From: Rhizobium sp. WYJ-E13
GTDB lineage: Bacteria > Pseudomonadota > Alphaproteobacteria > Rhizobiales > Rhizobiaceae
Direction of reading: 5' to 3'
DNA length: 64,000 bases
Assembly (NCBI RefSeq): GCF_018987265.1
Contig: NZ_CP076854.1
Location: 806,001 to 870,000, forward strand
The notes beneath the pieces are model-generated. The model saw only the letters and a list, made by a program, of their open reading frames with translations. It was not told where the DNA came from and ran no database searches. Numbering within the stretch: position 1 is the stretch's first letter; every line of letters starts with the position of its first letter. Of this stretch, positions 45,587 to 53,497 are shown piece after piece. Made by a program: the position numbers and the translations under genes.

Positions 45587-46549
45587 TCATTGTCTTGATC
45601 GCGCGATCACGGTTTCAGCCTCGACCGCGATTTGCCCGAACCAGCCTTCGTCCAGCGGCCAGTCGAGAAGTTGGGCGGCGGCCAGAAGCGCGCCGCCAAT
45701 AGGAGGAAGTACAGGTAAAATCGCCCGTCGGCCGATCCGCCGTTCGACGGCTTCGAGCAGGAGACGGCTGGAAAAGGTGCCGCCCGCATAAGTCCAATCG
45801 GTGCCGGCCTCGCAATGGCTTGATATCGCCCAATGATGCTTGGCAAGCTCGTCGGCCGCCTTTTCGATCAGGCTGATCGACGTTTCGTCGCCCTGCTGGG
45901 CGGTTCGGTCAACAAGGATGGAGAGCGCGGCAATAGCCGCGCGTGGTCGTGCAAGCCCGTTGATCCAACTGCCGAGAGCATTGATCGGATCGGAAATGTC
46001 GAGCTGGAGATCATCGTAAATTGCCTTCGCCAGTGCCGTCGGCTTGGCACGTCCATCAAGGCTCTGGCTGATGAGCTGGAGCGCTTTGCGACCGATCCAG
46101 TAGCTGCTGCCTTCGTCGCCGATCACATCGCCCCAGCCGCCTGCACGCGTTGACAGCCCAGCGCCGTTGCGCGCCCAGGACATGGAGCCGGTTCCCGACA
46201 GGACGAGGATGCCTGGACGACCGGCAAATGCACCAAGATGGGCGGCGTCGACATCGTTGAGCACGGCTTTGCGGATGTCCGGAAAGGCTTGGTCGATGCA
46301 TTGCTTCTGGAGAGCGGAGAGATGCGCGACTTCACCATAGGCCGGCAAGGCCGCGCCGACGGCAGTCAGCCCCTCCTCGTTGCGGAACGGTTCGATATGT
46401 CGCTCCAGTTCGTGGCGCCAGTCCGGATTGTCCATGGGATTGACGCCGCCGCCGAGCGCGGTGCGCAGAATATGGCCATCTCTATCGGCCAATGTAACGA
46501 GCACCTTGCTTCCGCCGCCATCGATGCCGAGGATCAGCTCTTCGCTCAT
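45587..46549 (-). CDS. BadF/BadG/BcrA/BcrD-family sugar kinase (N-acetylglucosamine kinase-like)
   Basis: A 320-aa ASKHA-fold kinase. Phosphate-1 loop GIDGGGSKVLVTL (about 8-20), phosphate-2 region LSGTGSMSWAR, the conserved GWGDVIGDEGSSYWIG and a C-terminal PPIGGALLAA adenosine motif. This is the family of NagK-like amino-sugar kinases, and here it would make the 6-phosphate that AgaS needs. ATG at 46549 overlaps the DeoR stop (ATGA); the frame is open further 5' but that part lies inside the regulator gene. Confidence 0.85.
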   Translation of the reverse strand: MSEELILGIDGGGSKVLVTLADRDGHILRTALGGGVNPMDNPDWRHELERHIEPFRNEEGLTAVGAALPAYGEVAHLSALQKQCIDQAFPDIRKAVLNDVDAAHLGAFAGRPGILVLSGTGSMSWARNGAGLSTRAGGWGDVIGDEGSSYWIGRKALQLISQSLDGRAKPTALAKAIYDDLQLDISDPINALGSWINGLARPRAAIAALSILVDRTAQQGDETSISLIEKAADELAKHHWAISSHCEAGTDWTYAGGTFSSRLLLEAVERRIGRRAILPVLPPIGGALLAAAQLLDWPLDEGWFGQIAVEAETVIARSRQ

Positions 46550-47340
46550 TCTTTTGCTCCGAGTTCGGCGAAGGTCGTATCGACGCCGAAATTGGCGAGC
46601 TCGGCGCGCCATTGTGGTGTCAGACCCTTATCGGTGATGAGCTTTGCGGCATTCAAAGGCGCGACCTTGTAGGTTGCCATCGTCCCGAATTTCGAGGAGT
46701 CCGCGAGCACATAACCGTTGGCCGAACGTGACAACATGCGCCGGTTCAGGCTCGCTTCCGCACTGTCCACGCTGTAGATCGCACCATCAGGACTGATGGC
46801 GCTGGCACCCAGAAACAGCTGATCGAACCAGATCGTTTCCAGCATCGCCTCGGCCTGCGGGCCGACGAGCGAGGCGTTTTCGCTGCGCAGCTGGCCGCCG
46901 AGAAGGACGACCTCAAGGTTTGGAATATTGAGAAATTCCTGGGCGACGATCAGGCCGTTGGTGAAGATGCGCAGCGGCATCGGATTGATGCGGATCAGCC
47001 GGGCGAGCTGAAGAACCGTCGTGCCGGCGTCGAGGAAGATCGCCGTGCGGGGCAGGAGCATCTCATATGCCGCATTGGCGATAGCGCGCTTTGCCGAAAG
47101 ATGACGCTTTTCGCGCTCCTGGAAGGCGAGCTCGACCGAAGAACCCTCGGCGATGCGGGCGCCACCATGAACCCGATCGATAGCGCCATCCTGTTCGAGG
47201 ACCTGCAGGTCGCGCCGCACGGTCGCGAGCGAAGCGCCGACAGCATCGGCGAGGTCCTGAATGGTCGAGAAACCGTTCGCATAGAGATGGCTTCTGATGG
47301 CATCGAGCCGATCGGTCTTCACTCCGCCACTCTGGTTCAC
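46546..47340 (-). CDS. DeoR-family transcriptional regulator (AgaR-like)
   Basis: A 264-aa repressor: N-terminal DeoR helix-turn-helix (RLDAIRSHLYANGFSTIQDL then VGASLATVRRDLQVLEQDG) and a C-terminal DeoRC sugar-phosphate sensor (DAGTTVLQLARLI, GASAISPDGAIYS, DSSKFG). GTG start with GGGGGA about 7 nt upstream. First gene of the nine-kilobase operon ending at 39119 and next to a palindromic AT-rich site (47407-47431). It probably represses its own operon until a tagatose- or galactosamine-phosphate accumulates. Confidence 0.86.
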   Translation of the reverse strand: MNQSGGVKTDRLDAIRSHLYANGFSTIQDLADAVGASLATVRRDLQVLEQDGAIDRVHGGARIAEGSSVELAFQEREKRHLSAKRAIANAAYEMLLPRTAIFLDAGTTVLQLARLIRINPMPLRIFTNGLIVAQEFLNIPNLEVVLLGGQLRSENASLVGPQAEAMLETIWFDQLFLGASAISPDGAIYSVDSAEASLNRRMLSRSANGYVLADSSKFGTMATYKVAPLNAAKLITDKGLTPQWRAELANFGVDTTFAELGAKE

Positions 47341-47406
47341 CGGCTATCCCCCTGCTGCAATCCTGTCTTCTTGCGCCAAAGTTCACACCCAATTCGATCA
47401 ATGTCA

Positions 47407-47431
47407 ATCATAATTATGATCGTTTATGATC
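47407..47431. promoter_or_regulatory. Candidate DeoR operator
   Basis: A perfect 14-bp palindrome ATCATAATTATGAT (47407-47420) overlaps a direct repeat TTATGATC at 47414-47421 and 47424-47431, exactly 10 bp apart. It lies 67-91 bp upstream of the DeoR start. Phased repeats of this kind are typical for DeoR-family repressors. Confidence 0.5.
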
Positions 47432-47464
47432 TTTTCCAGATTGGGCGATTGCTTATTCATGATC

Positions 47465-47501
47465 AAAAACAAAGGCGCACCGTCCCGAAAGACGGCGCGC
47501 C
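47465..47501 (-). terminator. Intrinsic terminator of the melA-like gene
   Basis: On the minus strand, GGCGCGCCGTC and GACGGTGCGCC form an 11-bp stem (one G-T pair) with a 6-nt loop TTTCGG, followed by TTTGTTTTT. It lies 45 nt after the stop at 47546 and separates melA from the DeoR operon. Confidence 0.85.
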
Positions 47502-47545
47502 GGCTGCAGAGCGTCTTCTATGAGAGAACCCGCGTGGGAACGGGC

Positions 47546-48862
47546 TTAGTGATATCCTGGCAGAAGGTCGCCATGCGCCTCGATCAGGTCGTCGACGAGG
47601 CTCCAGATCTCGTCCGGAGACAGTTCGGCCGACGTGTGCGGATCGAGTAGGGCCGCCTGGTAGATACGGTCGCGCTTTCGTGTCAGCGCTGCCTCGACGG
47701 TGAGTTCCTGAACCGAAATGCTGAGCTTCATAACTGCCGCAAGCTGTGACGGGATCCTGCCGATACGGGTTGGTTGGATGCCATTTCTGTCGACATGGCA
47801 GGGCACTTCCACGACACATTCGGGCGGGAGATTCTCGATTAGGCCGTTGTTCGGAACATTGCCGTAGATCAGCGCCGGCTTGCCGGTGACGACAGCGTGA
47901 ATGATGCCGGCAGCATATTCGTTGCTGCGGCAGACGTCGATCGGCTTGTTGCCCTCGAGATCGCGGCGCAGCGTATGCCATTCGGAGATCTGCCTCTCGC
48001 AGCGGCTGATATATTCGTCGAGCGGGATATTGAGTTTGTCGATGAGCTCGGGGCGGCGGTCCTTGATGTACCAGGACGTATATTCCGAGAAATGTTCGCT
48101 CGATTCCGTCACGAAATGGCCGAGCCGCTTCAGCACGTCAAAGCGGACCCGGTCGTCGGTTGGCTCGCGACCCTCACCAGCAAGCGCCATCAGGCGGGGA
48201 TAAAGATCCTCACGTTTGCCATCGGCGTGCAGCTTCTCGTATTTCAGGAAGAAGGCGATATGATTGATGCCCGCCGAAATATAGTTGATATCGGCGATGT
48301 CTTCGCCAAGGCACGTCGCGAGATGAGCGGCTGTATGCTGGACGCTGTGGCAAAGGCCGACCGTACGGATGGACGGCGCCAGCTCCTTGATGGCCCAGCA
48401 ATTGATCGCCATCGGGTTCACATATTGCATGAGCAACGCGCCGGGGCAGACCTCTTCCATATCGCGGCAGATCGCTTCCAGTACCGGTATGGTGCGAAGC
48501 CCGCGGAAGATTCCGCCGATGCCGAGCGTGTCGGCGATGGTCTGCCGCAGGCCATATTTCTTCGGCACGTCGAAGTCCGTCACCGTCGCCGGCCTATAGC
48601 CGCCGACCTGCATCATCAAGATGACGAAATCTGATCCGCGCAGCGCTTCGCGGCGATCGAGGGTGGCTTCGATCGTCACGTTGGGCAGATTGAGCGCCTC
48701 GCAGATGCGCCTTGCGACAATCTCCGATGTCTTCAGCCGCTCGGGATCGATATCGAACAGGCTGATGGCATAGTCGCTGCCGGAAGGCGTCGACAGCGCA
48801 TCCCCCAGAATATTCTGCGCGAAAACGGTGCTGCCCGCACCCACGAGGCAAATCTTCGGCAT
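47546..48862 (-). CDS. melA: Family GH4 alpha-galactosidase (MelA-like)
   Basis: A 438-aa cytosolic NAD- and Mn-dependent glycosidase. The Rossmann loop GAGSTVFAQNILGD opens the protein; VGGYRPATVTDF, TIADTLGIGGIFRGLRTIP (in parts), YVNPMA, the metal-binding Cys of GLCHSVQ and His of INHIAF, and PCHVDRNGIQPT follow as in E. coli MelA. Length agrees with MelA. It ends at its own terminator and is divergent from a MelR-like regulator, so it is a separate unit from the amino-sugar operon downstream, although the two may serve the same galactosides. Confidence 0.9.
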   Translation of the reverse strand: MPKICLVGAGSTVFAQNILGDALSTPSGSDYAISLFDIDPERLKTSEIVARRICEALNLPNVTIEATLDRREALRGSDFVILMMQVGGYRPATVTDFDVPKKYGLRQTIADTLGIGGIFRGLRTIPVLEAICRDMEEVCPGALLMQYVNPMAINCWAIKELAPSIRTVGLCHSVQHTAAHLATCLGEDIADINYISAGINHIAFFLKYEKLHADGKREDLYPRLMALAGEGREPTDDRVRFDVLKRLGHFVTESSEHFSEYTSWYIKDRRPELIDKLNIPLDEYISRCERQISEWHTLRRDLEGNKPIDVCRSNEYAAGIIHAVVTGKPALIYGNVPNNGLIENLPPECVVEVPCHVDRNGIQPTRIGRIPSQLAAVMKLSISVQELTVEAALTRKRDRIYQAALLDPHTSAELSPDEIWSLVDDLIEAHGDLLPGYH

Positions 48863-48966
48863 TTTGATCTCCCGTCAATCAAGGTTGCCTTGTCTTTGCC
48901 TCTTCCAAATCAGAATTTCTTCCGCTTAATGGCGTTAGTATTCCCGGATCGAAGCGTGATAGTGAC

Positions 48967-49821
48967 ATGAAAGACGATCATTCCGACACAAGTGGCGAAT
49001 GGACGGGATCGCCACGCGGCTTTCTGATCGAGCGTCACACGGCAGATGCCATGAGCGCTGCGCATTGGCACGACCATGTCGAAATCAACCTGCTTCTCGA
49101 CGGAGCCATGACCTATCTCTTCAATGGCCGGCAAGAGCAGGTCGAGGCCGGCCGCCTTGTCCTGTTCTGGGCGGCCATTCCTCATCAGACCATTCTGGTG
49201 ACGCAGGAAGCGCCGCTCATCTGCCTCTATCTTCCGCTCGTCGATTTTCTTGCTCTGTCCATAGACAAGAGGGCGAGGCAGGCGATCATGCAAGGCGCCT
49301 TCGTGGTCGAGCCCCACCGCCATGAGACGACACCGCTAATCCTCTCTGCATGGGTCGAGGAATGGGGCAGGGGTGATCCGGTACGGCGTCAGCTGATTGC
49401 CGAGGAGGCCAAGCTCCGATTGCGCCGGCTTATCCTCGATCATGCCGATGGCCAGGGCTCTTCGGTCGCGGCGCCCGTGATGCCGGCCAGCCCGGCAATC
49501 CACCATTCGGAAGTACTGACCGACCTGATAAACAGGCACTTTTCCGAGCCGCTCAGTCTGGAGCTGCTCGGAAAGCGCGCCAATATCCATCCGACCACCG
49601 CCAACCGGGCGTTTCGCGATGTGCTCGGCATTTCGGTGATGGAATACCTGACGCGATATCGTCTCGCGAGAGCAATGCAGCGGCTGGCCGAAACCGAAGA
49701 GTCGATCCTGGAAATTGCTCTGGACTGCGGCTTCGGCTCCAGCAGCCGGTTCTACGATGTCTTCAAGCAGCGGACCGGCACCACGCCCCGGCAATTCCGC
49801 CTGTCGCTCGGCAAGCCGTGA
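48967..49821 (+). CDS. AraC-family regulator, MelR-like
   Basis: A 284-aa activator. The N-terminal cupin (HWHDHVEINLLLDGAMTYLF in parts, LVLFWAAIPHQ) closely recalls MelR, and the C-terminal AraC domain (about 185-284) has two helix-turn-helix units (LSLELLGKRANIHPTTANRAF and ILEIALDCGFGSSSRFYDVFK in pieces). Divergent from the GH4 gene with a 104-bp shared region, as melR is from melAB in enterics. It is therefore the likely melibiose/alpha-galactoside-responsive activator. Confidence 0.86.
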   Translation: MKDDHSDTSGEWTGSPRGFLIERHTADAMSAAHWHDHVEINLLLDGAMTYLFNGRQEQVEAGRLVLFWAAIPHQTILVTQEAPLICLYLPLVDFLALSIDKRARQAIMQGAFVVEPHRHETTPLILSAWVEEWGRGDPVRRQLIAEEAKLRLRRLILDHADGQGSSVAAPVMPASPAIHHSEVLTDLINRHFSEPLSLELLGKRANIHPTTANRAFRDVLGISVMEYLTRYRLARAMQRLAETEESILEIALDCGFGSSSRFYDVFKQRTGTTPRQFRLSLGKP

Positions 49822-49879
49822 CAGAGCACTAGGCAGCTATCGAATCCCCTGTCCAGCGCGCTAAGCTATAGGGGACAGA

Positions 49880-50995
49880 ATGCCTGGACCTGCCAACGAT
49901 AGAACGAAATGGATTGAACCTTTGGCGAGTGATAGCACCAACCTTACCGGCGCTCTGGCGCCCCTGGCTGTCATCGAGGATTTCTGCCGGCAGGTCCTGC
50001 TTGCAGCCGGCGCTGACCAGCCAACCGCCGACGCCGCGACACGGGGGATGCTGCACGGCACGCGCTATGGCATCGACAGCCACGGTGTGCGTCTGCTTCC
50101 GCATTACGTAAAGGGGTTGACGGAGGGACGCCTCAATCCACGCCCAACGCTCTCGTTGGCAAATGCTTTCGGTGCGATCGCCTCGCTTGATGCAGATAAT
50201 GCCCACGGCGCCCTTGCGACTTATACGGCCATGGATCGCGCGACGCGCTTGGCCGGCGAGTTCGGGATTGGTGCCGTCGCCATCCGCAATTCCTCACATT
50301 TCGGCCCGGCAGGAGCCTATGCGCTCAACGCCGCTGAACGTGGTTTCATCGGTTTCGCCTTCTGCAATTCCGATAGCTTCGTTCGCCTGCATGACGGCGC
50401 CATGCGCTTTCATGGCACCAATCCGATTGCCTGTGCCGTGCCGGTCAAGGGAGACAATCCCTGGCTCTTCGACATGGCGACAAGCGCCGTACCCTATAAC
50501 CGCGTGCAACTCTATCGCAGCCTCGGCCGAAAACTGCCGGAAGGTGTCGCATCGGATGAACGGGGTTACGATACGACCGATCCCGATGTGGCCGACATGC
50601 TGGCGCCGCTCGGCGGCGAGTTCGGCTTCAAGGGCGCGGGGCTTGCCGGCATTCCCGAGATCCTGAGCGCGGTGCTTACAGGCATGAAGCTGAGTTTCGA
50701 TATCGCTCCGATGCCCGGCCCGGATTTCTCGACCCCGCGTGGGCTCGGTGCCTTCGTCATCGCCCTCAATCCAGCAGCCTTCCTCGACATTGAAACCTTC
50801 GATGCTGCCATGAAACGCTACGTCGAAACCTTGAAGGCTTCCCCTGCGCGGAACGGCTTCAAGGTGCTCGCGCCCGGTGACCGGGAATGGGCTGTCGCCG
50901 CCGAGCGGGAAAAACACGGTGTCACGCTGGACCCTGCGACGGTCGACGCCTTCAGAACGCTTGCCTCCCGTTATCGACTGGTCAGCCCGGCTTGA
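49880..50995 (+). CDS. Ldh-family (malate/lactate-type) NAD(P) oxidoreductase
   Basis: A 371-aa enzyme of the Ldh_2 family (malate/L-lactate, ureidoglycolate and 2,3-diketogulonate reductases). Landmarks: the conserved GIDSHGVRLLPHYV, the catalytic-region His of NSSHFGPAGAYA and GTNPIACAVP. ATG with AGGGG 6 nt upstream. It lies upstream of a GntR/TRAP/idonate-dehydrogenase cluster in the same orientation, so a sugar-acid or 2-keto-acid substrate is likely. The exact reaction is open. Confidence 0.83.
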   Translation: MPGPANDRTKWIEPLASDSTNLTGALAPLAVIEDFCRQVLLAAGADQPTADAATRGMLHGTRYGIDSHGVRLLPHYVKGLTEGRLNPRPTLSLANAFGAIASLDADNAHGALATYTAMDRATRLAGEFGIGAVAIRNSSHFGPAGAYALNAAERGFIGFAFCNSDSFVRLHDGAMRFHGTNPIACAVPVKGDNPWLFDMATSAVPYNRVQLYRSLGRKLPEGVASDERGYDTTDPDVADMLAPLGGEFGFKGAGLAGIPEILSAVLTGMKLSFDIAPMPGPDFSTPRGLGAFVIALNPAAFLDIETFDAAMKRYVETLKASPARNGFKVLAPGDREWAVAAEREKHGVTLDPATVDAFRTLASRYRLVSPA

Positions 50996-51046
50996 ATGAA
51001 TGCGGCGGATTGACGCGCAACTTTCCCGATGATAGCTTGAATTAAT

Positions 51047-51065
51047 TGGTCAGGCCAGTTGACCA
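51047..51065. promoter_or_regulatory. Candidate GntR/FadR-type operator
   Basis: TGGTCA (51047-51052), seven bases, TGACCA (51060-51065): a perfect 6-bp inverted repeat of the TGGT-N-ACCA type bound by FCD-class GntR regulators, 37 bp before the GntR start. Suggests autoregulation and control of the TRAP genes downstream. Confidence 0.55.
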
Positions 51066-51102
51066 GTTGTGCGCTTGAGGAGAAGCGCGCCGGGAGGCCA
51101 CG

Positions 51103-51861
51103 ATGTTTTCGGCAGTTGAATCACGCCGCCTTTACAGGCAGGTGGCGGACCAGATCCGTATGATGATCATCCGGGGCGAACTCGCTGTCGGCCAAAGGTT
51201 GCCGGCTGAGCGCGAGCTCGCGGAGCAACTCTCGGTTTCGCGCCCCACGCTGCGCGAGGCGCTGATCGTGCTGGAAGTCGAGGGCTACATCAATATCCGC
51301 ATGGGCTCCGGTATTTACGTCACGCGTAAACATGCGGCCGAAGGGGCTGGCAACGAGCGCGAACCTGTCGAAGGGCCTTTCGAGCTGCTGCAGGCGCGTG
51401 CCATCATCGAATGCGCAATATCAGAGGAAGCCGCAAAGAGCGCCCGACCGGAAGACATTGTCGTTCTCGATGAGGCGCTGAGTGCGATGAGTGGTGTCGT
51501 AGACGATGCACGGGCCGTGCTTGTTGCCGACCGCGCCTTTCATACCGGCATTGCCGCAATCATCGGCAACGCGACCTTGATCCGGGTCGCCGGCGAAATG
51601 TTCGACATGCGGATGACGCCATATTTCGAGCAGCTTGCCAGCCATTTCGAAGGACCGGTATCGTGGCGTAGCGCGTTGGAAGAGCACCGGGTCATCCGCG
51701 ACGCGATCGCCGCCGGCGATGCGGCGGGGGCGAAGACTGCCATGCGCACGCATCTGACGAATTCGCAGAAGAGGTTTTCCGAGAGCTTCGGGGAGGAGTT
51801 CTCGGGCGAGGATGGGCGCGGCCATGTGGCCGGGCCAAACAAGGGAAAAGTAATCATCTAA
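51103..51861 (+). CDS. GntR-family (FadR/FCD) transcriptional regulator
   Basis: A 252-aa regulator: winged helix (about 5-75; QRLPAERELAEQLSVSRPTL and REALIVLEVEGYI) and a C-terminal FCD ligand domain with likely metal-binding His residues (ADRAFHTGIA, LEEHRVIRDAI, MRTHLTNSQ). It lies 23 nt before the TRAP binding-protein gene and close to the operator at 51047, so it most likely controls the sugar-acid uptake genes. FCD members usually respond to small carboxylates. Confidence 0.88.
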   Translation: MFSAVESRRLYRQVADQIRMMIIRGELAVGQRLPAERELAEQLSVSRPTLREALIVLEVEGYINIRMGSGIYVTRKHAAEGAGNEREPVEGPFELLQARAIIECAISEEAAKSARPEDIVVLDEALSAMSGVVDDARAVLVADRAFHTGIAAIIGNATLIRVAGEMFDMRMTPYFEQLASHFEGPVSWRSALEEHRVIRDAIAAGDAAGAKTAMRTHLTNSQKRFSESFGEEFSGEDGRGHVAGPNKGKVII

Positions 51862-51884
51862 CCAGAGCTCAGGAGGAGAGAGCG

Positions 51885-52859
51885 ATGAAGTTGAAACTGA
51901 CAACGATACTCTGCACCGCCGCCGCTATCATGGCGACAACGGCGATCGCCCATGCCCAGACGGTGCTGAAATGGGCGCATGTCTACGAGACCTCGGAACC
52001 CTTCCACACGGATTCCGTCTGGGCCGCGGAAGAGATCAACAAACGCACCAACGGTCGCTACAAGATCGAAGTCTATCCGGCCTCGCAGCTCGGCAAGGAA
52101 GCCGATATCAACCAGGGCCTCAAGCTCGGAACGGTCGACATCATCATTTCCGGATCAAGCTTTGCTGCCCGCGACTACAAGCCGATCGGCGTCACCTATT
52201 TCCCCTATATCTTCCGCAGTCCGGAACACCTGATTGCCTATACAAAGAGCGACGTCTTCAAGCGCCTCGCCAAGGGTTATGAAGACAAGACCGGCAACCA
52301 CATCGCCGCCGTCAGCTACTACGGCACACGCCATACGACCGCCAACAAGCCGATCGCCAAATGCGCCGACATGCAAGGCCTGAAGATCCGCGTGCCTGAC
52401 GTTCCGGCCTACCTCGCCATGCCGCGCGCCTGCGGCGCCAACACAACGCCGATCGCCTTTGCCGAGGTCTATCTCGCTCTGCAGAACGGCACGGTCGAAG
52501 CTCAGGAAAACCCTCTGACGACGATTGAGGCCAAGAAGTTCTACGAAGTTCAGAAGAACATCATTCTGACCGGGCACATCGTCGATCACCTGAATACGGT
52601 GATCTCGAAGACGCTCTGGTCGAGCCTTTCGGACGAGGACAAGAAGATCTTCGGCGAGGTCATGCAGGAAGCCGCCGAGCGCACGACAAAGACCATCGAA
52701 GGCAAGGAAAACGGCCTGATCACCACCTTCAAGGAAAAGGGTCTGAGCGTCACCGAGGTCGACAAGGCCGACTTCGAGAAGACTGTTGCGGAAAAGGTCA
52801 AGTTCGAGGACTTCGGCTACGAGAAAGCCGATTGGGAAGCGATCCGCGCGATCCAGTAA
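51885..52859 (+). CDS. dctP: TRAP transporter substrate-binding protein (DctP family)
   Basis: A 324-aa periplasmic DctP-type protein with a Sec signal (KLKLTTILCTAAAIMATTA, cleavage after AHA about 24). The mature part begins TVLKWAHVYETSEPFHTDS and carries the conserved carboxylate-binding Arg in GLKIRVPDVPAYL and the PIAFAEVYLALQNGTVEAQEN block (in pieces). The ribosome-binding site contains GGAGGAG (51872-51878), fully complementary to the sRNA loops. The ligand is likely a sugar acid given the neighbouring idonate-type dehydrogenase. Confidence 0.9.
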   Translation: MKLKLTTILCTAAAIMATTAIAHAQTVLKWAHVYETSEPFHTDSVWAAEEINKRTNGRYKIEVYPASQLGKEADINQGLKLGTVDIIISGSSFAARDYKPIGVTYFPYIFRSPEHLIAYTKSDVFKRLAKGYEDKTGNHIAAVSYYGTRHTTANKPIAKCADMQGLKIRVPDVPAYLAMPRACGANTTPIAFAEVYLALQNGTVEAQENPLTTIEAKKFYEVQKNIILTGHIVDHLNTVISKTLWSSLSDEDKKIFGEVMQEAAERTTKTIEGKENGLITTFKEKGLSVTEVDKADFEKTVAEKVKFEDFGYEKADWEAIRAIQ

Positions 52860-52867
52860 GAGCCCGA

Positions 52868-52892
52868 GGGCGCGCGGGAGCACTGCGCGCCC
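52868..52892 (+). promoter_or_regulatory. Hairpin between TRAP binding-protein and DctQ genes
   Basis: Perfect 8-bp stem GGGCGCGC/GCGCGCCC with a 9-nt loop followed by TTCTT, in the 58-nt gap. Probably an attenuator or mRNA stabiliser giving excess binding protein. Confidence 0.55.
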
Positions 52893-52917
52893 TTCTTCCC
52901 CAACCGGAATAAGGCCG

Positions 52918-53493
52918 ATGATGTCTCAAGAAGTCCATACGCAAGTCACCGCCGAGGAGATCGGCCATGAATTCGAAGGGCATGCGCCCACCGCAAACGT
53001 CTCGGACTATGCCATTGAAGACTGGATTACGCTGATCGTCTTCTGGCTGATGGCCGGCTGCGTCTTCTTGCAGTTCTTCACCCGCTACGTGCTCAACAAC
53101 AGCTATGCCTGGACTGAGGAAATCGCCGTCAACTGCCTGATCGGCGTCGTCTTTCTGGGCGCCGTCATGTGCGTGCGCACCTCGCGCCACATCCAGGTGG
53201 ACGTCTTCTATCACTATATGCCGGCAGGCCTTGCGCGGGTGCTCGCAACGTTCGTCGACATCGTGCGCATCGGCTTCTTCGCTTATGGCTGCTATCTGAT
53301 GTGGCGCTATGTGCAGATCGTTGCCGACGAGCAGATGGTCACCGTCGACCTGCCGCGCAACATCGTCTTCTACAGCGTGTTTGCAGCCTTCGTGCTGATG
53401 CTGATCCGCGCGGTGATCGTCTTCATCGCCAACATGCGCCGCGGCTACTCCGTTCTGGAGCGGCCTGAAGAATTCCACGCTGTCGAGGGTTGA
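52918..53493 (+). CDS. dctQ: TRAP transporter small membrane subunit (DctQ family)
   Basis: A 191-aa four-helix membrane protein (helices near LIVFWLMAGCVFLQFF, CLIGVVFLGAVMCV, FVDIVRIGFFAYGCYL and IVFYSVFAAFVLMLI). RYVLNNSYAWTEEIA is the typical DctQ loop. AAGG lies 6 nt before the ATG at 52918; a second ATG follows at once. Couples with DctM to form the transporter. Confidence 0.88.
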   Translation: MMSQEVHTQVTAEEIGHEFEGHAPTANVSDYAIEDWITLIVFWLMAGCVFLQFFTRYVLNNSYAWTEEIAVNCLIGVVFLGAVMCVRTSRHIQVDVFYHYMPAGLARVLATFVDIVRIGFFAYGCYLMWRYVQIVADEQMVTVDLPRNIVFYSVFAAFVLMLIRAVIVFIANMRRGYSVLERPEEFHAVEG

Positions 53494-53497
53494 CCAG

